A DNA stretch of 15,783 bases. Origin: an uncultured Planctomycetaceae bacterium (GTDB taxonomy: Bacteria; Planctomycetota; Planctomycetia; Pirellulales; UBA1268). Below the pieces are notes generated by a model, which made no database searches, had not been told where the DNA came from, and saw nothing but the letters and a program-made list of their open reading frames with translations. This document shows, one piece after another, positions 7,488 through 14,954 of this stretch (position 1 is the first letter of the stretch; each line of letters begins with the position of its first letter). Location: positions 1 to 15,783 of the forward strand of contig CAJBSQ010000530.1 of assembly GCA_903958265.1 (NCBI GenBank), in the 5' to 3' direction. The position numbers and the translations under genes were made by a program.

Positions 7488-7512
7488 GGGGTGGAGCGAA
7501 TCGCTCCACCCC
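7488..7512. promoter_or_regulatory. 25-bp palindrome, right member of a pair (candidate enhancer/operator)
   Basis: Arms GGGGTGGAGCGA (7488-7499) and TCGCTCCACCCC (7501-7512) are perfectly complementary around one central A at 7500. The inner 17 bp equal those of the left palindrome. The outer arm bases differ but change in a compensated way, so pairing is kept. It centres near -174 from the predicted sigma-54 start and 189 bp from the sulfatase ATG. Confidence 0.55.
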
Positions 7513-7545
7513 CCCGGAGCATTTTCACTCACTCCGTAGAGGTAA

Positions 7546-7601
7546 GGGATAGCCAGGCCACTGGCACTTCCGCCACCATTCTGGAGCTGGTGAGCGGCCC
7601 G
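7546..7601 (-). repeat. Dispersed intergenic repeat, copy B
   Basis: This 56-bp segment is about 91 percent identical to copy A (5741-5796). Its first 28 bp also match copy C (15059-15086) with three mismatches. On the minus strand it ends in GGCTATCCC and points toward the PEP-CTERM gene, 350 bp away; the sulfatase start lies 87 bp in the other direction. Confidence 0.75.
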
Positions 7602-7688
7602 GCGGCTCAGCGGCGTGGAGCCGTAGCGGGTGAGCCGCGAACTGCTCGCCTGACGCGTTCGGCGTTTTCCTTCACCCCACCAGGTTCC

Positions 7689-9269
7689 ATGCCCACACCC
7701 CGCCCGCTCCCCACCGTGGCAGCCCTTGCCCTTTGGCTCGTCTGTCTGCTCGTGGCTCTTCCCAGCCGAGCTGGAGAGCCTGTCGAGAAGGCCAGGCCGA
7801 ATATCCTTTACGTGCTCGCCGACGACCTCGGCCGCGGCGATCTCTCCTGCTACAACCCCAGCAGTGCCTGGCGAACTCCCCGTCTCGACCGCTTCGCTGC
7901 CGAAGGGATGCTGTTCACCGATGCGCACTCTGCCTCCGGCGTCTGCACGCCGAGCCGGTATACGCTTCTCACGGGGCGATCCTCCTGGCGCGGAAAGCTC
8001 AAGGCGCAGACGCTGCGGGGATATAGCGAGTCGCTCATCGAACCGGGGCGAATGACCGTCGCCGATTTCCTGCGGAACCGGGGCTACACAACGGCGGTCT
8101 TTGGCAAGTGGCACCTCGGCGTCGACTGGCCCCGCACTGGCCCTCACGAGGAAGATGTCGATCTGTCGCAGCCGTTCGGTGGCGGGCCGCTGGCCCATGG
8201 CTTCGATCGCTTCCTCGGCATCAGTGCCTCGCTCGACATGCCCCCCTACGTCTGGCTCGCGCAGGACCGGATCGTGACGCTGCCTACCGGCCAGATCGCC
8301 GACAGCCCGTTACCGAAATACTTTCGAGGTGGCCCGATCAGCCCCGACTTCACGATGGAGGGCGTTGAGCCGACGCTCATCGACACCGCGGCCGAGTATC
8401 TCACCGAGCGGGCCGCAGCGACCGACGGCAAGCCCTTCTTTCTCTATCTGCCGCTGGCGGCCCCGCACACGCCGATCGTGCCCGTTCAAGAGTTTGTCGG
8501 CCGCACGCAGTCGACAGACTATGGCGATTTCATCGCGCAGGTCGATGCCGACGTCGGCCGATTACTCGACGTGCTCGAGCGCACGGGTCTCGCCCCCAAC
8601 ACGCTGGTGGTCTTCTCCTCCGACAACGGTTTTTCTCCCGCCGCAAACCTGCCCGCGCTGGAGGCCCTCGGCCACGATCCAAGCGCCGGCCTGCGCGGCT
8701 ATAAGACAGATCTCTACGAAGGGGGCCATCGCGTGCCGCTGGTCGTGCGTTGGCCGGGGCAGACGCTGGCGGGGAGCCGCTCCGATCAACTTGTCTGCCA
8801 TGCCGATCTGCTGGCGACCTGCGCCGATCTGTTGGATGCCACGCTCCCAGCAGATGCGGCGGAGGACAGCTTCAGTATGCTCCCGCTGCTCCGGGGCCAA
8901 GCCGAGGGCACCCGCAAGTCGTGCATCATGCATTCTTCGGAGGGCCGGTTTGCGATCCGGGAGGGGCGCTGGAAGCTGCATCTCTGGCCGGGCTCGGGGG
9001 GCTGGAGCCCGCCCACACCAGCTCCTTCGCTCTGGCTCGAAGCCCCAGTGGCCGATCTGAGCCAGTTGCCCCCCTTTCAGCTGTTTGACCTTGAGGCCGA
9101 TCCGGCCGAAACCACCAATCTGGCAGCCGCCCAGCCGGAGATCGTGGCCCGGTTGGGAAAGCTGCTGCGGGCCCAGATCGACGCCGGCCGGAGCACACCC
9201 GGGCCGGCCCAACCGGTGAACTGTGCCGACTGGCCAGAGGTGGCGTGGCGCGAGCAGTTTGCGCCTTGA
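7689..9269 (+). CDS. Secreted type I sulfatase (arylsulfatase family, FGly Cys-type)
   Basis: A 526-residue sulfatase that hydrolyses sulfate esters, probably on polysaccharides, in the periplasm or outside the cell. A signal peptide (residues 1 to about 28, ALALWLVCLLVALPSRAG) precedes RPNILYVLADDLGRGD, the N-terminal metal-binding strand with D45 and D46. The sulfatase signature is CTPSRYTLLTGR, with C86 the residue converted to formylglycine and R90 beside it. Further active-site candidates are FGKWHLG (K140, H142), AAPHTP (H260) and SSDNGFSP (D312, N313). The C-terminal part (ESSEGRFAIREGRWKL-like block, then FQLFDLEADPAETTNL) is the usual small domain. The start at 7689 is chosen because the signal peptide begins there; the upstream AGG is a weak ribosome site, and in-frame extension would run into the repeat and palindromes. 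Substrate is not deducible. The formylglycine-generating enzyme is not encoded here. Confidence 0.95.
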   Translation: MPTPRPLPTVAALALWLVCLLVALPSRAGEPVEKARPNILYVLADDLGRGDLSCYNPSSAWRTPRLDRFAAEGMLFTDAHSASGVCTPSRYTLLTGRSSWRGKLKAQTLRGYSESLIEPGRMTVADFLRNRGYTTAVFGKWHLGVDWPRTGPHEEDVDLSQPFGGGPLAHGFDRFLGISASLDMPPYVWLAQDRIVTLPTGQIADSPLPKYFRGGPISPDFTMEGVEPTLIDTAAEYLTERAAATDGKPFFLYLPLAAPHTPIVPVQEFVGRTQSTDYGDFIAQVDADVGRLLDVLERTGLAPNTLVVFSSDNGFSPAANLPALEALGHDPSAGLRGYKTDLYEGGHRVPLVVRWPGQTLAGSRSDQLVCHADLLATCADLLDATLPADAAEDSFSMLPLLRGQAEGTRKSCIMHSSEGRFAIREGRWKLHLWPGSGGWSPPTPAPSLWLEAPVADLSQLPPFQLFDLEADPAETTNLAAAQPEIVARLGKLLRAQIDAGRSTPGPAQPVNCADWPEVAWREQFAP

Positions 9270-9289
9270 GCCGTCCCCCGCAGCGGCTC
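9268..9289 (+). terminator. Hairpin overlapping the sulfatase stop codon
   Basis: GAGCCG (9268-9273) pairs with CGGCTC (9284-9289) around a ten-base C-rich loop, followed by TTGAG rather than a T-run. The stem starts within the stop codon. It may end sulfatase transcription before the opposing ThuA gene; support is structural only. Confidence 0.3.
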
Positions 9290-9323
9290 TTGAGAAGCCG
9301 AGGATCCCTCGGAATACAGATGA

Positions 9324-9560
9324 CAGGGTGCGTTTCGAGGTCGTGAAGAACGAACGCAGGGGAGATTCGTCGACCCTTGTCTTGCGGAGTCGCGCGGCGA
9401 CCTTTCGGCCAAGATGAACCACATCGTCGGGAATGAAGGTGGCAAGATCGCCAGTCTTGGTGTGCCCCCACACGTGTTCGGTGGGGTTGAGTTCAGGGGC
9501 GTATGGCGGGAGCCACTCGACTTCGAGTCGGGGGCCGTATCTCGCCGGCAGGCCGGCCAA
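9324..9560 (-). pseudogene. IS630-like transposase, C-terminal remnant
   Basis: The minus strand encodes RYGPRLEVEWLPPYAPELNP followed by TEHVWGHTKTGDLATFIPDD and ending about LRSFFTTSKRTL. This is the C-terminal third of an IS630-family DDE transposase: 'WLPxYAPELNPxExxW' carries the last catalytic acidic residue (E28 of the fragment), and 'LxSFF' is the usual ending. The first two catalytic Asp residues and the N-terminal helix-turn-helix are absent. The open frame continues beyond 9324 antisense to the sulfatase gene, but that part has no transposase similarity. Its first 68 bases overlap the 3' end of the ThuA-like gene in another frame. The right boundary near 9545-9560 is approximate. 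Confidence 0.8.
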
Positions 9561-10461
9561 ACCGCGCCGCGTTTTCGATCAGCCGGAGCATGTGCTCGTC
9601 CTTGAAGATCGGAAACGTCTCATGGCCGGGCCGGATGTAGACAACCCGGCCCTTCCCGAGGTTCCACACCATCACGCTGCGAAACCATTCGCCCGGCTCC
9701 CAGCACTCCTCCACGAGCACCTGATCGGGCGCGGGCACATGAAACGGCTCGTCATACATCTCCGTTCGCGGTAGTGAGAATGTCGCGGGGAGGCCGGCGG
9801 TGAGCGGGTGGCTGGCGTCGAGCACCCGCAGGTGGCTCGGCTTGCCGTCGGGGCGGTAGCCGGGGAAGCAGCAGTTGGGCAGATGGAGCCGCACGGCGAC
9901 ACGGCCATCGGGAAACTTCTGCACGTCGGAGGTGGGCGTGAGCCGGGCGTCGCGGGCGGGGGCCTTGTAGTGCCGCGCGGGCACCTCTTCCACGATGAGC
10001 TTGTCGGCTGGCACACCGGCCCACTCGGCCTGACAATCGAGCCGAGCCCGCTCGTTCATCGCCTCGATGAATGGCGTCGCCCAATGGGCCGAGTGCAAGG
10101 CCACAAGCGTCAGCCTGCCTGCCTTCACCCGCTCCACGATCGCCTTGCCCACCTCCGGCTTCACGGCGGCCTGCTTCTGGTGGCCCCACCAGAACATCAC
10201 CTCGGCGAAATCGAGGATCTCCTGAGAGAGCCCTTGCTCGGCATCGTTGAGGCTGAGCGACCGCACGTCAAACCCCGGCTGGGCCCGAAGGTGGTCGGCG
10301 ATGCAGTTGCCGAGGAAGTTGTCGTAGGCCTCCTTCTGGCTGGGCTGCTGCTCATCCCACACCACGACGCGGATCGGGGCCTCGGCCGCGCTCACCATCC
10401 GGGCCACGATCAGGCACGCCGCCATCGCCATCGTCTGAACCGGCCATCCCATGCTCTTCAT
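9493..10461 (-). CDS. ThuA-like domain protein, exported, with IS-derived C-terminal tail
   Basis: A 322-residue protein of the ThuA family (class I glutamine-amidotransferase-like fold; named after a trehalose-utilisation protein). A signal peptide-like start (MAMAACLIVARMVSA) precedes PIRVVVWDEQQPSQ, the first Rossmann-like strand. The block RLTLVALHSAHWATPF matches the family's 'GLVALHSA' elbow, and the block GKGRVVYIRPGHETFP matches its usual 'G.GRVFYxxPGHE' ending. Family homology stops near LRLIENAARFG. The last 20 or so residues (RPAGEIRPPTRSRVAPAIRP) are translated from the transposase remnant in another frame. Two starts are possible: ATG at 10461, where GGAG is only one base upstream, or ATG at 10452, where GGAG is ten bases upstream. 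The second may be the real one. In planctomycetes such proteins often sit near sulfatases and sugar oxidoreductases; the substrate is unknown. Confidence 0.85.
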   Translation of the reverse strand: MKSMGWPVQTMAMAACLIVARMVSAAEAPIRVVVWDEQQPSQKEAYDNFLGNCIADHLRAQPGFDVRSLSLNDAEQGLSQEILDFAEVMFWWGHQKQAAVKPEVGKAIVERVKAGRLTLVALHSAHWATPFIEAMNERARLDCQAEWAGVPADKLIVEEVPARHYKAPARDARLTPTSDVQKFPDGRVAVRLHLPNCCFPGYRPDGKPSHLRVLDASHPLTAGLPATFSLPRTEMYDEPFHVPAPDQVLVEECWEPGEWFRSVMVWNLGKGRVVYIRPGHETFPIFKDEHMLRLIENAARFGRPAGEIRPPTRSRVAPAIRP

Positions 10462-10769
10462 GCTCCAATGAGAAAACGTGTTGGACCGCTGCGGATCGCC
10501 TCCAATCGCGAGGCATGCATCCTACGCGGTGACGTCGACACCCCACAGAAATGCGGTCACGCCACAGCACGGCGCGCTTCATCCATGGGCTACGAGGTCG
10601 CCTCGCGTTGGGTCAGGCAACCCACAGAATCTGCTGAGGACCTTTTTCTTTGCTGTGGCGGATGACGCCGCGTAGACTCGACAGTGATCCAATCAAATCG
10701 GCGTGACCTTTCGGTTGCCGCACGCGCACCCCGCCCGGTATTTCACTGAGCCGACGAACGGGCCATCGC
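10462..10769. other. Divergent intergenic region between ThuA-like and modular protein genes
   Basis: A 308-bp stretch that must hold promoters for both flanking genes. I see no strong -35/-10 pair or sigma-54 match. A short inverted repeat TGGGT/ACCCA occurs near 10610-10625. A minus-strand frame here ends with GVIRHSKEKGPQQILWVA at 10613, which looks protein-like but is not something I can assign. There is no RNA gene. Confidence 0.45.
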
Positions 10770-13700
10770 GTGGTATTTTCACTTTTCCCTTCCCGTCGAG
10801 CCAGCGGCCGTAGATCAACGCCGGCTGCGGCCCGCGCGATGCACGAGCCATTGGAGCCGCGCACGATGTTCGCGGTCACCGCGGCGCTTTCCGGCAGTGA
10901 ACTTCGGATCGGCTTTACGTCGTCTTCGGTCGCGGAACAGGTCGCGCGGCTGTCGAGCGATGGCACAAACTACACCGTCCGGAACACCAACAGCATTTCG
11001 ATCGGTACGTTTTCCGTGACGACGGTGAAATCGATCTCGGTGACCGGCCTTGCGGCGGTGGAGCGGTTCGAGATTCCCTCAACCAGCGTACGGGAGATCA
11101 CCGCCCCGCTCGTCGTAACCAACACCGTTGATACGAGCGTCATCAATCGGGCGATCAACTCGCCGTCGGGCGGTGTAAGCATCGGGTCACCCGCGATCAC
11201 GCTGGGCGCGAGCGTCACGACCGCGGCGGCGCAGACCTACTCTGGGCAGGTGACGATCGCGGCGAGCGACATTGCAACCGTATCGACGGCCGCCGGGGAG
11301 ATCCGGTTCGAGGACATCGTCAAGGGCACTGCTGGTAGCGTCCTCACCATGGAGACGGCAGCCGGGGCGACGCTGCTCGGAGGCCTTACCGGGGCGGTTC
11401 GTCTCGTGAAGCGTGGCGCTGGGGCGATGGTTCTTCCCTCGGCGGGTCGTTTCGCCGGTGGCACCGCCGTCGAGGCGGGCGAGTTGGTGATGCAGCACGC
11501 GGGGGGCCTGGGCACGGGGGGCCTGCAGATTGGCACAGCCGGCAGGGTGACGCTGGAGGCCGGCACGACGCTCTCAAGCGTGGCACGTTTCGCCATGGCA
11601 TCCGGCGGGCGGATCGACGTGGGGGCGTGCGGCCTGCGAGTCGCAGCTGGTGGTTACGACCTAGCCGCCGTGAGGGGCTTGCTCGCGACCGGCCACGCGG
11701 GAGGCTGGTCTGGTCCAGTTGGAATCGTTTCGCAAGAAGCCGCAGTGACCGTTGGCCGCGCGGTCGGTTCCCGGGTCGCCGAGGACGGCAGCCTCGCACT
11801 TGCGTTTGCGGCGCATGGCGACACGAACATCGACGGCGTCATCGACATCCTCGATGTGGCCAGCATTCTCTTCAGTAGCACGTTCGATTCGGGGCAGTCA
11901 GCCACATGGGCCGACGGTGATTTCAACTACGACAACGTGGTAGACATCCTGGACATCGCCGACATGTTGGCCACCGGGTTGTACGACGAACCCTCGTACT
12001 TACCGGTGCAGACGGTCGCCACGGGCTTCGCCGAAACGTGGGAATCCTTGTCCACGAGCACGCTCGCTTCCTCCGAGTGGTACCTGCAGACGGGGGCTTG
12101 GGGGACGATCGCGCAGCAGGATGTCCGCAGCGCCGGTCGGAAGCATGCAGTCGCGGCGGGGCAGACAACGCGGCTCATGCGGCCGCTGGATATCGCGACG
12201 CAGGACCATGTCGTGCTCCAAGGCTGGTTTTCCGATGGGGGTGGTGCCACCTCCAGCACGCTTGGCCTCGCATCGTTCCCATCCGCAAACGACAACTCCC
12301 TGATTCGCATGGGCGCCACGGGCAAGGGGACGTATCGGATCGAGTATTACGACACGGAGGCCTCCAGCCCCGCCATCGAGATCGACACGACGCTTGCAGT
12401 CGAGGCGGGCTGGCACTTCATGCGGCTCGACCTCATGCGGGACGCGGCCGATCCGTCGGTCTGGCAGGCGACGTGGCGGGGCTGGAACACGGGGCAGACC
12501 GTCGAGAAAAAGCAGACTTTCAACTGGAGGTTTGATGCGGCGGCCGTCGGGTGGACGACACTCGGCTCCGCGGCGGCAACGCCGGGGGCGACAGCGTGGG
12601 ACGAGATCAAGGTGGGCTCGCTGGGTCGGGTCGGCCCGCCGCCGGCGTTACCCGTTGCCAGGCCGCAGGTGATCGGTACGGCATCGTCGAGCCTTCCCGG
12701 CTGGGAGCCCTCCAAGGCGATGGATGCCAACTCTGGCACGGTGTACTCCTCGCTCGGCCACGGCACCAACTCATCGGCCACGGAGTGGGTGGCCCTCGAC
12801 ATCGGCAGGATGGCCAACCTGACCCGCGTCACGATCGACCCGCGTCCGCTCGGCGGGGTCTGCTTTCCGGTGGACTTCGAGATTCAGTCCTCAACCGACA
12901 TGGTTTCCTGGACGACCATTCCAGGGGCCGTGTTCACGGCCCAGCCTCAACCGACGCAGGCTCTCAAGCACACGTTCGCCACACCGGTGCAGGCGCGGGG
13001 GTTGCGGCTGTATGCCACGCGTTTACGACCAGATGGCAGTGGTGTGCACTTTTTGCAACTCGCCGATTTCACGGCGGCGGGATTCGAGCCGGCTGATCTG
13101 CAGGCCTGGACGAGTCCGGCAGAGCTCCGCGACAAGAGCGTGAACTCAGCCGGCGTCTTTTCCGCGGTCAATCTCTCCTCACCCGATGCACCGACACCAA
13201 GCTACCTCGCCGCACACCCGGAATACCTCGCGAACCATCCTTTTGATGGAGTCACCGTGCCGGTGTTGGTCGATCCGGCATGGGCGTTCGCCCAGGGGCT
13301 GGTGACGGAGCCCGTGTATGCACTCCATCAGATCGGCATGACGAAAGCGCCGCTGACCTGGGCGGCCGTCGAACCCGCCGTCAACGATCTCAAGAAGGTG
13401 GCGTGGGGCCACGTGAACGACAACTTTCTCTGGTATGGCGTGAGCGACTTCAGCTTTCCGGAGGACGGCAATGTGGCCTACGCAGCGGACCCAACCAGCT
13501 CCGCCGACTGGACCGTGGTTGCCAACAATGCCGCTCTCTCCGCCCGCGTCTGCCGGGAGGCCGGTCTCCAGGGCTTCATGATGGACACGGAGATGTACAC
13601 CACCTACGCCTCCGGCGCGGTCTATCCCTTCGGCTTGGGCACGGCGGCGACCTGGCGAGCGCGTGGCGAGGAGTGGATCAAGGCCGTCCAGCAAGAGTTT

Positions 13701-14954
13701 CCGGAAATCAAGATCCAGTTTTTCTTCTCCTGGGGTCCCGAAACTGAGTCGACCGGCTGGGACGGCTACTCGAACCTGAAGTACTTCATGAACGGGATCC
13801 TCGCCGGGATCGAGGCACCAGGGCGGATCATCCACGCGTACGAAAACACCTTCTGGTATGGCCAGGATCGCGTGATGCCCGACGGCACGACTTTTCACTA
13901 CGCCGGCGATCGGGTTCCGTTTCAGCAGACCCGCAGCGAGATTCGCAACACCTGGCGGACCTTCAGCGACGACCCGGCAAAGTACGATGCCTTTGTCGAC
14001 GTGGGGATGGCGGCGGGTGTCGATAGCGACCCATACAACCTGTATCCCGGGTGGCCCAGCGGTTTTGATATCAACTGGTCGAATCTGCCACACACACTCG
14101 CCTTCAGCGACCACTACGTGTGGACGTGGTGTGGGCACACGCACTACCCGGCCACGAGCGAGTCGCTGAATCCCTTTCTCGCCTCGATCGCCAACCAGAC
14201 GTTCAACACCGGAACCGAGCGGGTGGGGTCGTTCACCGATGACTTTACCGTCGACCCGATGAAACGGGGCTGGTATTTCTCCTTCAACATGCTCGACATC
14301 GGCCGTAAGTCGGATCCGGACAGCGAGTCTCCCTCGATGAACATCGACGCGGTTGCCTACGCCTGGTCAACGGCGAATCAAGCAATCGCGGTGCGGGGCG
14401 ACTGGTCTCGAGGCGACTTCGGCGAGATTCAGGGACTAGCTTCGACACAGCAGCGGCGGTATGTCCGGCCCGTCGAGCCGCTGACTCGCTCGACCGCGAT
14501 TCACGCCGAGATCGACTTTACGGTCGACACGTTCGGCATCGACAACGACAACCCGATTCTCCTGGGCCTCTTTCACAGCGAGGCAGCCACCACGCAACAG
14601 GCTCTCTGCCTGAGGGTTGACAGCAACACAACCGTGAACCTGGTGGTGGTGGGGGACGGCACTGGCCTGACCCTACCGCTGCCTCTGGTGGCGCCGCTCG
14701 CGACGGGGCGTGCATACCGTGCAACGATCGACTACGACCCCATCAGGCGAACCGTAGTGGCCGTGCTGCGCGATGCGATCACTTCGGCCGTCGTTTCGCA
14801 AACCGATTCCGTCACGGTGGCCGCCATCGGGCCTTTCGTGTTTGATGAGGCGGGAATCGCCCAGCGGGAAGCGGCAATCGCAACCACCTCCTCGCAGGCG
14901 TACCGCTTTCGACTAAACCAGTTCAATCTCAATGCTGGATCGAGATCGACCTGA
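10770..14954 (+). CDS. Large modular secreted protein: beta-repeat, dockerin-like, lectin-like, discoidin and unclassified glycosidase-like domains
   Basis: A 1394-residue protein starting at GTG 10770. The leader is Arg-rich and carries LEPRTMFA (residues 28-35), the planctomycete LEPR-type signature; an in-frame ATG at 10839 sits just before it. Residues about 40-345 are Thr/Ala/Gly-rich beta structure, including an autotransporter-associated strand repeat (LVKRGAGAMVLPSAGRFAGG to about 265). Residues 350-403 form a dockerin-type EF-hand pair: GDTNIDGVIDILDVASIL and GDFNYDNVVDILDIADML. Residues about 415-620 resemble a concanavalin-like jelly roll. Residues about 632-770 resemble an F5/8 type C (discoidin, CBM32-like) domain. 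Residues about 800-1200 contain strands and acidic motifs resembling a barrel glycosidase: GFMMDTEMYTTY (D939, E941), IIHAYENTFWYG (E1025) and SDHYVWTWCGHTHYP (1113-1127). The rest is a C-terminal beta sandwich. The catalytic family is not recognised; carbohydrate-active function is inferred. The ribosome site is weak. Confidence 0.85.
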   Translation: MVFSLFPSRRASGRRSTPAAARAMHEPLEPRTMFAVTAALSGSELRIGFTSSSVAEQVARLSSDGTNYTVRNTNSISIGTFSVTTVKSISVTGLAAVERFEIPSTSVREITAPLVVTNTVDTSVINRAINSPSGGVSIGSPAITLGASVTTAAAQTYSGQVTIAASDIATVSTAAGEIRFEDIVKGTAGSVLTMETAAGATLLGGLTGAVRLVKRGAGAMVLPSAGRFAGGTAVEAGELVMQHAGGLGTGGLQIGTAGRVTLEAGTTLSSVARFAMASGGRIDVGACGLRVAAGGYDLAAVRGLLATGHAGGWSGPVGIVSQEAAVTVGRAVGSRVAEDGSLALAFAAHGDTNIDGVIDILDVASILFSSTFDSGQSATWADGDFNYDNVVDILDIADMLATGLYDEPSYLPVQTVATGFAETWESLSTSTLASSEWYLQTGAWGTIAQQDVRSAGRKHAVAAGQTTRLMRPLDIATQDHVVLQGWFSDGGGATSSTLGLASFPSANDNSLIRMGATGKGTYRIEYYDTEASSPAIEIDTTLAVEAGWHFMRLDLMRDAADPSVWQATWRGWNTGQTVEKKQTFNWRFDAAAVGWTTLGSAAATPGATAWDEIKVGSLGRVGPPPALPVARPQVIGTASSSLPGWEPSKAMDANSGTVYSSLGHGTNSSATEWVALDIGRMANLTRVTIDPRPLGGVCFPVDFEIQSSTDMVSWTTIPGAVFTAQPQPTQALKHTFATPVQARGLRLYATRLRPDGSGVHFLQLADFTAAGFEPADLQAWTSPAELRDKSVNSAGVFSAVNLSSPDAPTPSYLAAHPEYLANHPFDGVTVPVLVDPAWAFAQGLVTEPVYALHQIGMTKAPLTWAAVEPAVNDLKKVAWGHVNDNFLWYGVSDFSFPEDGNVAYAADPTSSADWTVVANNAALSARVCREAGLQGFMMDTEMYTTYASGAVYPFGLGTAATWRARGEEWIKAVQQEFPEIKIQFFFSWGPETESTGWDGYSNLKYFMNGILAGIEAPGRIIHAYENTFWYGQDRVMPDGTTFHYAGDRVPFQQTRSEIRNTWRTFSDDPAKYDAFVDVGMAAGVDSDPYNLYPGWPSGFDINWSNLPHTLAFSDHYVWTWCGHTHYPATSESLNPFLASIANQTFNTGTERVGSFTDDFTVDPMKRGWYFSFNMLDIGRKSDPDSESPSMNIDAVAYAWSTANQAIAVRGDWSRGDFGEIQGLASTQQRRYVRPVEPLTRSTAIHAEIDFTVDTFGIDNDNPILLGLFHSEAATTQQALCLRVDSNTTVNLVVVGDGTGLTLPLPLVAPLATGRAYRATIDYDPIRRTVVAVLRDAITSAVVSQTDSVTVAAIGPFVFDEAGIAQREAAIATTSSQAYRFRLNQFNLNAGSRST

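Larger units (their letters stand above)
7196..7688. promoter_or_regulatory. Divergent intergenic control region between PEP-CTERM and sulfatase genes
   Basis: A 493-bp gene-free stretch between divergent start codons. In order it holds: a probable 5' leader for the PEP-CTERM mRNA (7196 to about 7326); a sigma-54-type promoter match on the minus strand (7337-7352); an AT-rich nested dyad (7369-7401); two 25-bp palindromes with a common core (7455-7479 and 7488-7512); and dispersed repeat copy B (7546-7601). The local base composition drops to AT-rich around 7365-7410, unlike the flanking genes. No RNA gene or small ORF is convincing. Confidence 0.6.

Noticed and set aside
8562..9323. Continuation of the IS630-like transposase frame antisense to the sulfatase
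   Set aside because: Transposase similarity ends about LRSFFTTSKRTL. Beyond that the frame merely stays open opposite the conserved sulfatase C-terminus.
10613..10690. Peptide GVIRHSKEKGPQQILWVA followed by a stop, minus strand
   Set aside because: It looks protein-like and may be the end of a decayed gene or a dispersed sequence. I cannot match it to a family, and the upstream part of its frame is antisense to the modular protein's start.
13179..14144. 321-codon minus-strand open frame inside the modular protein gene
   Set aside because: It is the mirror of a domain with clear protein character on the plus strand. It has no signal, domain or ribosome site of its own.
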